Of a stretch of DNA of 44,688 nucleotides, positions 31,142 through 39,804 are shown piece by piece (within the stretch, counting starts at the first letter, position 1; the number at the start of each line of letters is the position of its first letter). A program made the translations under genes and the position numbers. Source of the stretch: Clostridiales bacterium (lineage in GTDB: Bacteria > Bacillota > Clostridia > Peptostreptococcales > Anaerovoracaceae); NCBI GenBank assembly GCA_022775805.1, contig JALFKB010000060.1, positions 1-44,688 on the forward strand, given 5' to 3'. The notes beneath the pieces were generated by a model. It searched no databases. It was given only the letters and a program-made list of their open reading frames with translations, and had not been told where the DNA came from.

Positions 31142-31394
31142 TTGAAGTAATCGCTGTTTTTTCTTATTTGCTTCAACAATCATAGTATTTTAGCCTCAAA
31201 ACCGGTCCATTTCAGGGGTCATTTTGAAGCATTTGAAATTCTGGGAAATTTGCTTCAACAAAATTCAAAAATTGTTGAAGCAAATCAAGATTGCTTATCA
31301 GATTTACAACAATTGTAAAATTTTAGGCGATAAAACGGGGGCTTGAAGGACAGTGTTTGAAGCAATTTTGATTTTTTCTTGCTTTTTACAACAT
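31139..31394. repeat. 256-bp mirror-symmetric octa-motif element, copy B (inverted relative to copy A)
   Basis: Same length as copy A, all eight motif positions preserved when reverse-complemented; central 14-bp inverted repeat 31248-31261/31272-31285 with 10-nt loop. Confidence 0.85.
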
Positions 31395-31558
31395 TCGAAG
31401 GAACTGAGAGCTTCAGGCAACTCTGAGCAATGACAGCGGCTGCTGTATTTTCTGAGAATTCGGGTGCCGATTCAATGACAAAATCTTTGAATGACAGAGT
31501 CCATAACAGTAAAGCGGATTTTCGGCAAAATTTGATAAAAATAATTGGTGAAAACAGG

Positions 31559-31588
31559 TTGACAGTCCCGAAGTATGTGCTGTATAAT
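31559..31588 (+). promoter_or_regulatory. sigma-70 promoter of the tRNA cluster
   Basis: TTGACA (31559-31564), 18-nt spacer, TATAAT (31583-31588). Confidence 0.75.
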
Positions 31589-31618
31589 AGCACTTGTCGT
31601 CGGGACAAAACCTTATAT

Positions 31619-31693
31619 TCCGAGGTAGCTCAATGGTAGAGCAATCGGCTGTTAACCGATAGGTTGTGGGTTCGAGCCCCACCCTCGGAGCCA
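31619..31693 (+). tRNA. tRNA-Asn(GTT)
   Basis: Cloverleaf TCCGAGG...CCTCGGAGCCA, anticodon loop CTGTTAA, T-loop GGTTCGAGCCC. Confidence 0.96.
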
Positions 31694-31697
31694 ATAA

Positions 31698-31729
31698 GCA
31701 GAATCTGAAGTCGCGGCTTCAGATTCTGC
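31698..31729 (+). other. perfect inter-tRNA hairpin
   Basis: GCAGAATCTGAAG-TCGCGG-CTTCAGATTCTGC, no T-tract. Confidence 0.7.
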
Positions 31730-31793
31730 GCTAATAAGCTTCTGTGGCAGTATAATTCTGCAATGGTAGCTGATGGTGGTTCAGGCAGAACGT

Positions 31794-31882
31794 GCCGGCG
31801 TGGCGGAATAGGCAGACGCCCGGGACTTAAAATCCCGTGGGTAGTAATACCCGTACCGGTTCGACCCCGGTCGCCGGTACCA
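31794..31882 (+). tRNA. tRNA-Leu(TAA)
   Basis: GCCGGCG...CGCCGGTACCA, long variable arm, anticodon loop CTTAAAA. Confidence 0.96.
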
Positions 31883-31898
31883 ATTTACAACTTAACAT

Positions 31899-31974
31899 CG
31901 CGGGGTGGAGCAGTTGGTAGCTCGTCGGGCTCATAACCCGGAGGCCAGAGGTTCAAGTCCTCTCCCCGCAACCA
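31899..31974 (+). tRNA. initiator tRNA-fMet(CAT)
   Basis: CGCGGGG...CCCCGCAACCA with C1:A72 mismatch, GGG/CCC anticodon stem pairs, CTCATAA loop. Confidence 0.95.
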
Positions 31975-31985
31975 AGAACACAATC

Positions 31986-32020
31986 GCTGGAACCCAGTAA
32001 TACCAAGGGTTTCAGCGTTT
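31986..32020 (+). terminator. terminator-like hairpin after tRNA-fMet
   Basis: CGCTGGAACCC...GGGTTTCAGCG followed by TTTTT. Confidence 0.65.
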
Positions 32021-32350
32021 TTAGCGTTTCGGTGGCCTGATGAAATACCATATTTTGACAGAGAAAACTGACAAATATCAACAAAATATCAACTATTAAC
32101 GCTTTTTTTACGCATTTGGGACATTAGACAGCGGACTGCGAATTATGGTAAAACCTCTGAAACGCAGTGATACCAATGGTTTCAGAGGTTTTGGATGTTC
32201 CGGAAGATTAACACCCGGAGGTCAGACCCTTAGTAACTTGTTGATTCATAGTGGAACATGGTGAATTCACGACGTTTCGATATGTTACAATAGATTTCGA
32301 CAAACGGAGTAATTGTGACCTGCGGGGTATAGAGGAGGATTAATACGCGT

Positions 32351-32620
32351 ATGGGGAAATTAGTTATTATCATTTGTGTTATAGTATTGGCTGCTATAAG
32401 TGCGGTGGTATTTCCAAAAGACAAAAACGATGATAAAGTGGTCAGCAGCAAAGACCTACATGAGAAACTGAACGAAGAAAGAAAGGCGGAGGGAAAGTAC
32501 AGTATTCCTGCAATTAATTCAGGACAAACAAGCACAAATACGTATGCGCGAAAGGATAAGTCCTGGAGCAGTGTTCCTGACTTTTTTTATAAAATGATAA
32601 AGGGCAAAGATAAGAAGTAG
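32351..32620 (+). CDS. small signal-anchored hypothetical protein
   Basis: 89 aa, N-terminal TM, preceded by GAGGAGG. Confidence 0.55.
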   Translation: MGKLVIIICVIVLAAISAVVFPKDKNDDKVVSSKDLHEKLNEERKAEGKYSIPAINSGQTSTNTYARKDKSWSSVPDFFYKMIKGKDKK

Positions 32621-32633
32621 AGGAGATTAGACT

Positions 32634-32879
32634 ATGAGTAAAAAGAAGAAACGGAGCGTTCCTGTTGCTCCACCCAAGGAGAAAAAGAAAATGGTCATTG
32701 ACATGAACGCCTTGAATCTCAAGAAGGAGCATACCGTTTCGGGATTCAGAACGGGAAGGCATATGACCACAAAAGACAGGCCTCGTAAGAAGGACTGGAA
32801 AAGAGAATATTACAAAAGCAAAGAGCCGGGGAGGTATAACAGTGATACCAACACCGGCTCTTACTTTATCTGCGTTTAG
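32634..32879 (+). CDS. small basic hypothetical protein
   Basis: 81 aa, K/R-rich, preceded by AGAGGAG; converges on integrase remnant. Confidence 0.45.
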   Translation: MSKKKKRSVPVAPPKEKKKMVIDMNALNLKKEHTVSGFRTGRHMTTKDRPRKKDWKREYYKSKEPGRYNSDTNTGSYFICV

Positions 32880-33552
32880 AACAAACTTTCCAATATTTCC
32901 GCATTCCTTTCATCAGCTTTTTTAAACATATGCGCATAAACATTCGTAGTAGTGCTCACTTGTGCATGGCCAAGTCTCCTGCTGACTGAAATCGGATTCA
33001 CACCAGCATAGATCAAGGCGCTCGCAACCGAATATCTGAAAGCATGGGTATTCAGATGCGGCAGGCCATATTTCTTTTCCAATCTCACCAGCCAGGTCGA
33101 AACGGCATCTGGGTGAATCAGCTGACCGTAGACATTCACGAACACAAAATCGTTGTCGGGCCATGCTTTTCCGGCGATGGTTTTCGCTTTATCGTAGAAC
33201 TCAGTTTTGTATTCTTTGAGGAGTTCGACCAAAATACCGGGAATGCTGATAATCCTCTATGACGTTTCCGTTTTAAGGGTGTCCATATACACGCCTTTTT
33301 CTGGGTTGTAGAGTACGTTATTTCTATACTAACTGTTTCCTTATCAAGATCGACATTGTGCCATTCCAGACCTAAAATCTCGCCTCTACGTGCACCCGTG
33401 TAGACAAGGGTATATCCCAGGACCCGGCGGTCAAATGATTCTTCATCGAAAGCCTCAAGTATCTGCTTGATCGTGCCCGGTTCGAAGTAGTTCACTTTTG
33501 TCCTATTAATCACTCTGATCGCTGCTGAAGTCAACAGAATAATCGACGGCAT
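32876..33552 (-). pseudogene. tyrosine recombinase (Int family), N-terminally truncated and frameshifted
   Basis: ORF 33136-33552 carries YTGARRGEILGLEW; ORF 32876-33232 carries LNTHAFRYSVASALIYAGVNPISVSRRLGHAQVSTTTNVYAH; different frames. Confidence 0.85.
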
Positions 33553-33707
33553 AATCTGTGGGCAGGCCGGTTGCTGCGAGCTGGGGAATGGACATTAAGG
33601 TTGGTGTGTTGTACCTTTCACTATTAGACGAAAATGTAAAGGAGCATATCATATTGTCCGGTTTTTGGGACGGGAAATGAGTATAATAAGAATGAGGAGG
33701 TGAAACT

Positions 33708-33893
33708 ATGATAATAACAATCGACATAGACAAACTCCGCCAATACATGCTCGATAACAGCTATGGAGCATTCTTTATCGGTGACTTTGGTGGAGCGCTG
33801 GCAGAGGCTGCGGATATTGAGAATGCATCGGATGAAGAGCTGGTCGAGATGGCCGAGAGACAGGGGATTGATTTGAGGAGATTTGAGGTGTGA
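33708..33893 (+). CDS. small acidic hypothetical protein
   Basis: 61 aa with GAGGAGGTG RBS; next to XRE regulator. Confidence 0.55.
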   Translation: MIITIDIDKLRQYMLDNSYGAFFIGDFGGALAEAADIENASDEELVEMAERQGIDLRRFEV

Positions 33894-33961
33894 GGAAAAG
33901 GTTAAGGATTGTATTCATCTCTTAACCTGTGCTATGTTCATAGAAAACTAGGGAGGAGAGC

Positions 33962-34726
33962 ATGATGATAAACGGACTAAAATACTTACGCACACGTTGC
34001 AATTACTCACAGCATGAACTGGCAGAGATACTGGATGTTACTGATGCAATGATCAGCAAATGGGAAAATGATAATAAAGTGATTTCAGAGGAAAGACAGG
34101 AAGAGCTTGCAGTTCTGTTAGGTGTTCCTGTTACTTTTTTGGGACAAATATCAGAAAAACAAATAGAGTTCATTAACAATTTGCCGATGATACGGCAAGA
34201 CAGAAAAGGTAAAGAACACTATAGGATAGACATGTCTGATGATATCAGAGATGGAATATGGCGGCACTACTTTGGTAAGACAGAGCGAAGCCTCTCAGAC
34301 GACTATAATCAGGCAAAGAAGTTGAAAAAAGATACGCTGGAAGAGATTGCAGAAACGATCGGTGGCGATAATACAGACAGATTTGGTGGAATCAGAGGTG
34401 CTATTAACGAAATAGAAAAGGGGTGCAAACGATATTCATTTATGACGAGGTTTCTGCGACATAAGAACACCGTAGATAGAGGACTTAAAGCACCATACAT
34501 GTTTGAACTGCTAGATGTTTTCTATGCGTTGGAACTGGCATTTAATATGCGCCCTGAAACAGAAGAGGAAATAGAACATTTTACTAGAATACGAGGGTTG
34601 AGGATGATTGATGAAGAGTACGTGAGAAAACTTGCAATCATGATAAAAGAGCACTGGGATTTGCAGAAGGAATACCATATTAAGGAAATGGAAAAGTGGA
34701 AGGAAGAGGATGAAGCATATGAATGA
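33962..34726 (+). CDS. XRE-family helix-turn-helix protein
   Basis: 254 aa; LKYLRTRCNYSQHELAEILDVTDAMISKWENDNKVI. Confidence 0.85.
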   Translation: MMINGLKYLRTRCNYSQHELAEILDVTDAMISKWENDNKVISEERQEELAVLLGVPVTFLGQISEKQIEFINNLPMIRQDRKGKEHYRIDMSDDIRDGIWRHYFGKTERSLSDDYNQAKKLKKDTLEEIAETIGGDNTDRFGGIRGAINEIEKGCKRYSFMTRFLRHKNTVDRGLKAPYMFELLDVFYALELAFNMRPETEEEIEHFTRIRGLRMIDEEYVRKLAIMIKEHWDLQKEYHIKEMEKWKEEDEAYE

Positions 34727-35096
34727 TGCAACAATTGAAATTACCATATTTGGAGACAGTCCAGAAGAAATGAAAAACGCCAGAATTATTGATGAGTTCA
34801 AAACGCCAACATCAGAGAGTTATCTCGTAGATGTAGGGGCATTCGACGATGGCATGAGAATGTATGTCATGGCTGAGCGCTTTGAATCGACCGGCTGGAA
34901 ATGGAGCAATAGCTTCCCAGAGATGGACGCGCTGCAACTTGCGGATTATTTGGAAGGGTGTGCGAAGCTTCCGAATGATAATGATTGGGAGGATTATAAT
35001 GACTATTGTATCGGAGTCATTCGGATTTCAGAAAAGCTAAAAGAAATGGGGAAAGCTGAATCAATTCAGATTATAGAGAATATGAAGACAATATGA
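34710..35096 (+). CDS. hypothetical protein overlapping the XRE gene
   Basis: 128 aa, 17-bp overlap with the upstream CDS. Confidence 0.5.
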   Translation: MKHMNDATIEITIFGDSPEEMKNARIIDEFKTPTSESYLVDVGAFDDGMRMYVMAERFESTGWKWSNSFPEMDALQLADYLEGCAKLPNDNDWEDYNDYCIGVIRISEKLKEMGKAESIQIIENMKTI

Positions 35097-35275
35097 TACC
35101 TGAAGGAGTGGTGTCCAATATCCCGACAGATGGCTATCGCTACCGGGTATTTGGAAGTAGGCGGCTTATTGGAACTCGATTCTGATTGGCAGTGCTGGTC
35201 ATCGGAGCTTTCAAGACAGATAACGGAGTTGCATGCTTATCGAGATCCCAGTCATATATAATCTCTTAAAGAAAC

Positions 35276-35647
35276 ATGTGGACAGCAAGAAAAAACTTCT
35301 ATGGGAAGCTGGTCGGATTCATCAGTGATGGAGATATTCTCAGGCACCTGTCAAAACTGCATCCCGTATATGAAAGCGTTTGGTCGCTGGCGGCAGCAGC
35401 GAGCAGTGAACTCGGATTTGACAGTAGGCTTAATGAACTGATGCAAATGCAGGTCAAAGAAGTTGGTATCAGGGGGGTCATTGCCGTCAAACTGGGAGAT
35501 AGTCTGGAAGAGGTTTGCCGTGTATTACAGGAGAACCACTTGAAGAAGGCTCCTGTATTGGATGGCACAGATATGGTTGGTGTCATCAACAGCAGTAATA
35601 TCACAAAATTTGCACTGGGCAAAATATTAGAGAAGAATAGAAAGTGA
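35276..35647 (+). pseudogene. truncated CBS-domain protein
   Basis: GKLVGFISDGDILRHLSK and LKKAPVLDGTDMVGVINSSNITKFAL match CBS pairs; N-terminal part missing. Confidence 0.6.
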
Positions 35648-35695
35648 TGATGAGATAATACGATTCGACTCCTCTCCCCGCAACCATGGATTCAC

Positions 35696-35727
35696 ACTCG
35701 GAGCAAATGCTCCGAGTTCTTTATTTT
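35696..35727 (+). terminator. intrinsic terminator downstream of the duplicated tRNA 3' end
   Basis: ACTCGGAGC-AAAT-GCTCCGAGT followed by TCTTTATTTT. Confidence 0.8.
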
Positions 35728-35960
35728 CAAGGGAAGTCAGTATTTTCAATGGTTTCGGCGATTTCAGTTTTATGTCCGGATTGATGTATGCCGTTCTGTC
35801 ATACCATGTTATAATAATGATGATTCTGACGATTGTATGCCAGATGTGCAGCGGCAGCGGATGTTTCTGATGCGCTGGTGAGTAGCGATGCTATAAGAAT
35901 TCCTGGAGGTGCTGGCAACTTATCCTGATGGCACCGTTGTATTAAAATGAGGAAAGAACA

Positions 35961-36494
35961 ATGACAATAATCAATTCAATAAAAAGATTTGAAGCTGAGA
36001 TAGACATTGAAACTTATGTCAAAGACTATGTTGATGTTGAGACTTTTCTGGAGTGTTGTAAAGCATGCCCGAACTACAATAAGGTCTGGTCTTGTCCGCC
36101 GTATGATTTCAATCCTCTGGACTACTGGAATTCATTTGACAGATTTCTTGTGGTCGGGTATCAGTTAACTTTCGGAAGCGACCGGACCTCCGAGGCAATG
36201 ACAGAGGCACTGGTGGATTTCAAGCAAAAGTTTGCAGAGGAAATGTACGCCATGGAAGAAGAACTTCCCGGCTCGGAGTCACTGCTGACAGGCGACTGCC
36301 GGATATGTGAGGGCTGCACCAAATCGGAAGGAATGCCCTGCAGGTTTCCTGAAAAGATGCGGTATTCGATTGCAGCTTTAGGAGGCGATGTGGGCAAGAC
36401 CATTTCAGATCTTTGCGGCATAGAACTGGAATGGATCGAAGAGGGCAAGCTGCCGGAGCACTATGCGCTGGTTGGCGGACTTCTGATAAAGTAA
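35961..36494 (+). CDS. DUF2284-type metal-binding protein
   Basis: 177 aa; CKACPNYNKVWSCPPYDF and CRICEGCTKSEGMPCRFPEKMRYS. Confidence 0.8.
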   Translation: MTIINSIKRFEAEIDIETYVKDYVDVETFLECCKACPNYNKVWSCPPYDFNPLDYWNSFDRFLVVGYQLTFGSDRTSEAMTEALVDFKQKFAEEMYAMEEELPGSESLLTGDCRICEGCTKSEGMPCRFPEKMRYSIAALGGDVGKTISDLCGIELEWIEEGKLPEHYALVGGLLIK

Positions 36495-36670
36495 CAGCCG
36501 GAATAATGAGTAAAACTCAATAATCCCGAAATTCTAAAGAGATTATCATAAATGTGGTAACAATGCAAAGCACATTAGAAATCCGGGAAGTTCGTTGTTG
36601 TTCATTTCTTAGAGCAGAGTATGAATTGAAATCGAAAAAGTTATAGTGTATAAAATGTGAGGCTGCACTT

Positions 36671-38377
36671 ATGGGAGATTTACTAACAGGAAAAATCGAT
36701 AATGAAACTTTGGATAGTATAACGAAATTTTTATATGATTTCGAGGATGGCCTGATTCTCTATGATACTAATGAAAATCGGATAAAATATGTGAATCGTA
36801 CGGCAGACAGAATCGCCGGAGTAAAATCCGGAGATAAACTGCAGGAGATATTCAGTCATGAAGATATTGAAAAGTTTAGAGCGAACAAAAGCATAACAAA
36901 ATACATCAACAATCGAACCGTAAGATTTACAATTGAAAATAAGGATGAAAAATCTGTATGGGTGAGATTAAGTGGAGAAGAAGGGCTTAACAGATATGAG
37001 GAAGGAATAAGTAAAGCGCTTGAATTGAATAGAAGTATGCGTAAGACTTTGATGGAATATGATCAGAGTTCATTAATGATATCAGACGGAAATGGCATAG
37101 TGGTATTTGCAGGGCAGGAAACGGTTGACAATTGCGGGCACGACAAAAGCTGGTATATTGGCAGGTCAATTTATGATTTAGAAAAACAGGGTGTTTTCTA
37201 TCCTTCTGTCACAAGAATGGTGCTGGAAACCGGCAAAGAGCAGGTTGTAATCCAAAAAACTGCTCTTGCCGATAAACATCTTGTGGCAATAGGCGTACCT
37301 GTTTTCGACGAAAACGGGCAGATAGAGCAGGTTCTTTCCATTACTAAGGATTATACGGCACAAGTAAACCTAAGCAGTATTATCGCCAAAATGGAATTTG
37401 GAATGAATATAACCGAAAGCAAGGGTGATGCGCTTGATGAAATCATAACCTGCAATGAAAAAATGATAGATATAAAGAATCTAATCAGACTTGTGGCGCC
37501 CACGAACTCTACAGTTTTGATTCTTGGTGAAACGGGAACCGGTAAAGAAGTTCTTGCAAAAGCAATACATAAAATGAGCAAAAGAAGTGAAAAACCTTTT
37601 GTGGTAGTTAGTTGCGGCAGTCTTTCACCTAATATTGTAGAATCGGAGCTGTTTGGCTATGAGGCCGGATCGTTTACAGGGGCAAACCGGGAAGGTAAAA
37701 AGGGTCTTCTTGAGTCGGCGAGCGGCGGAACGGTGTTTCTGGATGAAATAGGGGAGCTTCCACTTGACCAGCAGGTAAAACTGCTGCATGTTTTACAAGA
37801 GAAAAGCATAGTAAGAGTAGGGGGAACGGAACAGATTCCGTTAGATATTAGAGTAATAGCCGCAACTAACAGAGACTTGCGAGAGCAGATAGAAAAAGGA
37901 AATTTTAGAGAAGATCTGTTTTACAGACTGAATGTAGTATCAATAAATATCCCAAGCCTTTCCAGAAGAAGAGAAGATATTCCTCTTTTTATTAAGCACT
38001 TTACAAAGAAATTCAACGAATATCACAGCACAAATAAAGTGATTTCAAAAAATGTGATGAATTTGCTTTCCAGACATGAATGGCCCGGTAATGTGCGGGA
38101 ACTCGAAAACCTTGTTGAGCGACTGATAGTCACATCACCATCGAATTACATTGATGCGGAAGATTTGCCGTGGGAGATTCCGGGTATAACTGCTGATGAG
38201 TCAAATACAGTAACAGTAAAAGAGATAGCACCGCTGGCGGAAGTAATCGAGAGCGCGGAAAGGCAGCTACTGGAAATGGCCAGGTATGAATATGGAACAA
38301 CCTCCGCCATGGCGGAAATTCTAGAAGTTAATCAATCAACAGTTTCGAGAAAAATGAAAACATATGGGATAAAATAA
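36671..38377 (+). CDS. sigma-54-dependent transcriptional activator (PAS, AAA+, Fis-type HTH)
   Basis: 568 aa; GETGTGKEVLAKAIH, GSFTGA, C-terminal MAEILEVNQSTVSRKMKTYGIK. Confidence 0.95.
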   Translation: MGDLLTGKIDNETLDSITKFLYDFEDGLILYDTNENRIKYVNRTADRIAGVKSGDKLQEIFSHEDIEKFRANKSITKYINNRTVRFTIENKDEKSVWVRLSGEEGLNRYEEGISKALELNRSMRKTLMEYDQSSLMISDGNGIVVFAGQETVDNCGHDKSWYIGRSIYDLEKQGVFYPSVTRMVLETGKEQVVIQKTALADKHLVAIGVPVFDENGQIEQVLSITKDYTAQVNLSSIIAKMEFGMNITESKGDALDEIITCNEKMIDIKNLIRLVAPTNSTVLILGETGTGKEVLAKAIHKMSKRSEKPFVVVSCGSLSPNIVESELFGYEAGSFTGANREGKKGLLESASGGTVFLDEIGELPLDQQVKLLHVLQEKSIVRVGGTEQIPLDIRVIAATNRDLREQIEKGNFREDLFYRLNVVSINIPSLSRRREDIPLFIKHFTKKFNEYHSTNKVISKNVMNLLSRHEWPGNVRELENLVERLIVTSPSNYIDAEDLPWEIPGITADESNTVTVKEIAPLAEVIESAERQLLEMARYEYGTTSAMAEILEVNQSTVSRKMKTYGIK

Positions 38378-38392
38378 CATTGGGTATCAGGA

Positions 38393-38421
38393 AATCCTTA
38401 CTTAACCGGTAAGGATTTTTT
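38393..38421 (+). terminator. intrinsic terminator after the regulator gene
   Basis: AATCCTTAC-TTAACCG-GTAAGGATT then T-run. Confidence 0.85.
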
Positions 38422-38424
38422 TTA

Positions 38425-38440
38425 TGGCATGAATATTGCG
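38425..38440 (+). promoter_or_regulatory. sigma-54 (-24/-12) promoter
   Basis: TGGCAT-GAATA-TTGCG, correct 10-nt GG/GC spacing, directly upstream of the Fe-ADH gene. Confidence 0.85.
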
Positions 38441-38477
38441 TTTTCTAATAACAGAATATTTTTAGAGGAGGCATATT

Positions 38478-39641
38478 ATGAAGAAGGATTTTACATTCAG
38501 CATGTCAACGCGTATTGAGTTCGGAGAAGGAAAGCTGTCGAGGACTGGAGATTACACAGAAGAGTTGAACGCATCAAGAGTTCTGGTGATTACTGATAAG
38601 GGTATAGCCGGAACGGAAATAATGGGCAAAGTGAAAAACAGTTTGGCATCAAAAAACATCAAATACGAAATATATGACAAAGTAAGAGAGAACCCGAGAG
38701 ATATGGATGCACAGGAGACATATGATACTTTCAGTCAAAACCCGCCGGACGCAGTGATAGCATGCGGTGGAGGAAGCAGTATGGATCTTGCGAAGGCCGT
38801 TGCAGCGTTGTTTACAAATGGTGGAAAGATCAGCGAAATCATCAATCCCAACAAACTGAAGAGAAAACCGCTTCCAACAATCTGCATTCCTACGACGGCG
38901 GGAACAGGAAGTGAGGTAACATCCTTTGCAGTATTAACATTAGAAAAAGAACAGAGAAAAAGCAGCGTCTTTGATGATAAAATCAGGCCTGATATTGCAA
39001 TCAATGATCCGGAAGTGCTTAAAAGTGTACCTAAATCAATAGGTGCGGCAACTGGAATGGATGCATTGACGCATGCCATAGAAGCATATACATGCAGGCT
39101 TTCAACACCGTTAACGGATGCAATGGCGTTATATGCAATTAAAAACATCGGAGAAAACATATTAGACTTTGTAGAAACGAAAAGTGACGAATCCTGTAGA
39201 GCAATGATGCTTGGAAGCCTAATGGCCGGGATAGCCTTTGGATTTTCGGATATTGCAGGAGTTCACTGCATGGCAGAGGCGCTTGGAGGCATGTATGATA
39301 CACCTCATGGTGTAGCGAATTCAATTTTCCTGCCTTTTGTGTTTGAATATAATATCGAGGCCGATATAAAAAAACACAGAGATGTGGCGGCAGCCCTGGG
39401 AGTAGATACAAATGGAAAATCGGATAGACAGATAGCTTTTGAAGGTGCTGAATGGATACGCGATATGTCTGAGCGGTTAGAGATTAAGAATCTCAAGGAG
39501 ATAGAAGGAGTAACCCCTGAATGCTTTGAACTGCTTGCCGAAAAGTGCATGAAAAATGTCTCTCTTAAAAGCAATGCACGTGAATTATCAAAGGAAGATT
39601 TCATTATGCTTTATAAGAAAGCGTATGAGTATACAAGATGA
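38478..39641 (+). CDS. iron-containing (group III) alcohol dehydrogenase
   Basis: 387 aa; GGGSSMDLAKAVA, PTTAGTGSEVT, GVHCMAEALGGMYDTPHGVANS. Confidence 0.94.
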   Translation: MKKDFTFSMSTRIEFGEGKLSRTGDYTEELNASRVLVITDKGIAGTEIMGKVKNSLASKNIKYEIYDKVRENPRDMDAQETYDTFSQNPPDAVIACGGGSSMDLAKAVAALFTNGGKISEIINPNKLKRKPLPTICIPTTAGTGSEVTSFAVLTLEKEQRKSSVFDDKIRPDIAINDPEVLKSVPKSIGAATGMDALTHAIEAYTCRLSTPLTDAMALYAIKNIGENILDFVETKSDESCRAMMLGSLMAGIAFGFSDIAGVHCMAEALGGMYDTPHGVANSIFLPFVFEYNIEADIKKHRDVAAALGVDTNGKSDRQIAFEGAEWIRDMSERLEIKNLKEIEGVTPECFELLAEKCMKNVSLKSNARELSKEDFIMLYKKAYEYTR

Positions 39642-39730
39642 TTTCTTCAGAATTGCATATCGAATTATGCAGGTATGCATAAAATAATAAAAAAACACAT
39701 TGTGCAACGCCTTAAATCAGCAAAATCGGT

Positions 39731-39746
39731 TGGCATAATAATTGCT
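39731..39746 (+). promoter_or_regulatory. second sigma-54 (-24/-12) promoter
   Basis: TGGCAT-AATAA-TTGCT with correct GG/GC spacing, upstream of 39805. Confidence 0.85.
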
Positions 39747-39804
39747 CAATTGTATTGCATATGGTTTCCGAGACACGAAAGGCTATAGCAGGAGGTACAT
39801 ACTG

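Larger units (their letters stand above)
31958..35686. mobile_element. decayed integrative element inserted at the tRNA-fMet 3' end
   Basis: 17-bp direct repeat TCCTCTCCCCGCAACCA at 31958-31974 (in tRNA) and 35670-35686; tyrosine recombinase remnant and XRE regulator inside. Confidence 0.8.

Noticed and set aside
31413-31694. 93-aa minus-strand ORF ending in PRVGLEPTTYRLTADCSTIELPRN-like text
   Set aside because: Well-known spurious translation of the antisense strand of a tRNA gene.
35670-35686. Fourth tRNA gene at the 35.67-kb tRNA-like sequence
   Set aside because: Only the 3' 17 nt plus a partial T-arm match tRNA-fMet; no cloverleaf upstream, so interpreted as an attachment-site duplication.
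38304-38315. CCGCCATGGCGG as activator binding site
   Set aside because: Perfect palindrome but within coding sequence and with no counterpart at the second sigma-54 promoter; not reported as a feature.
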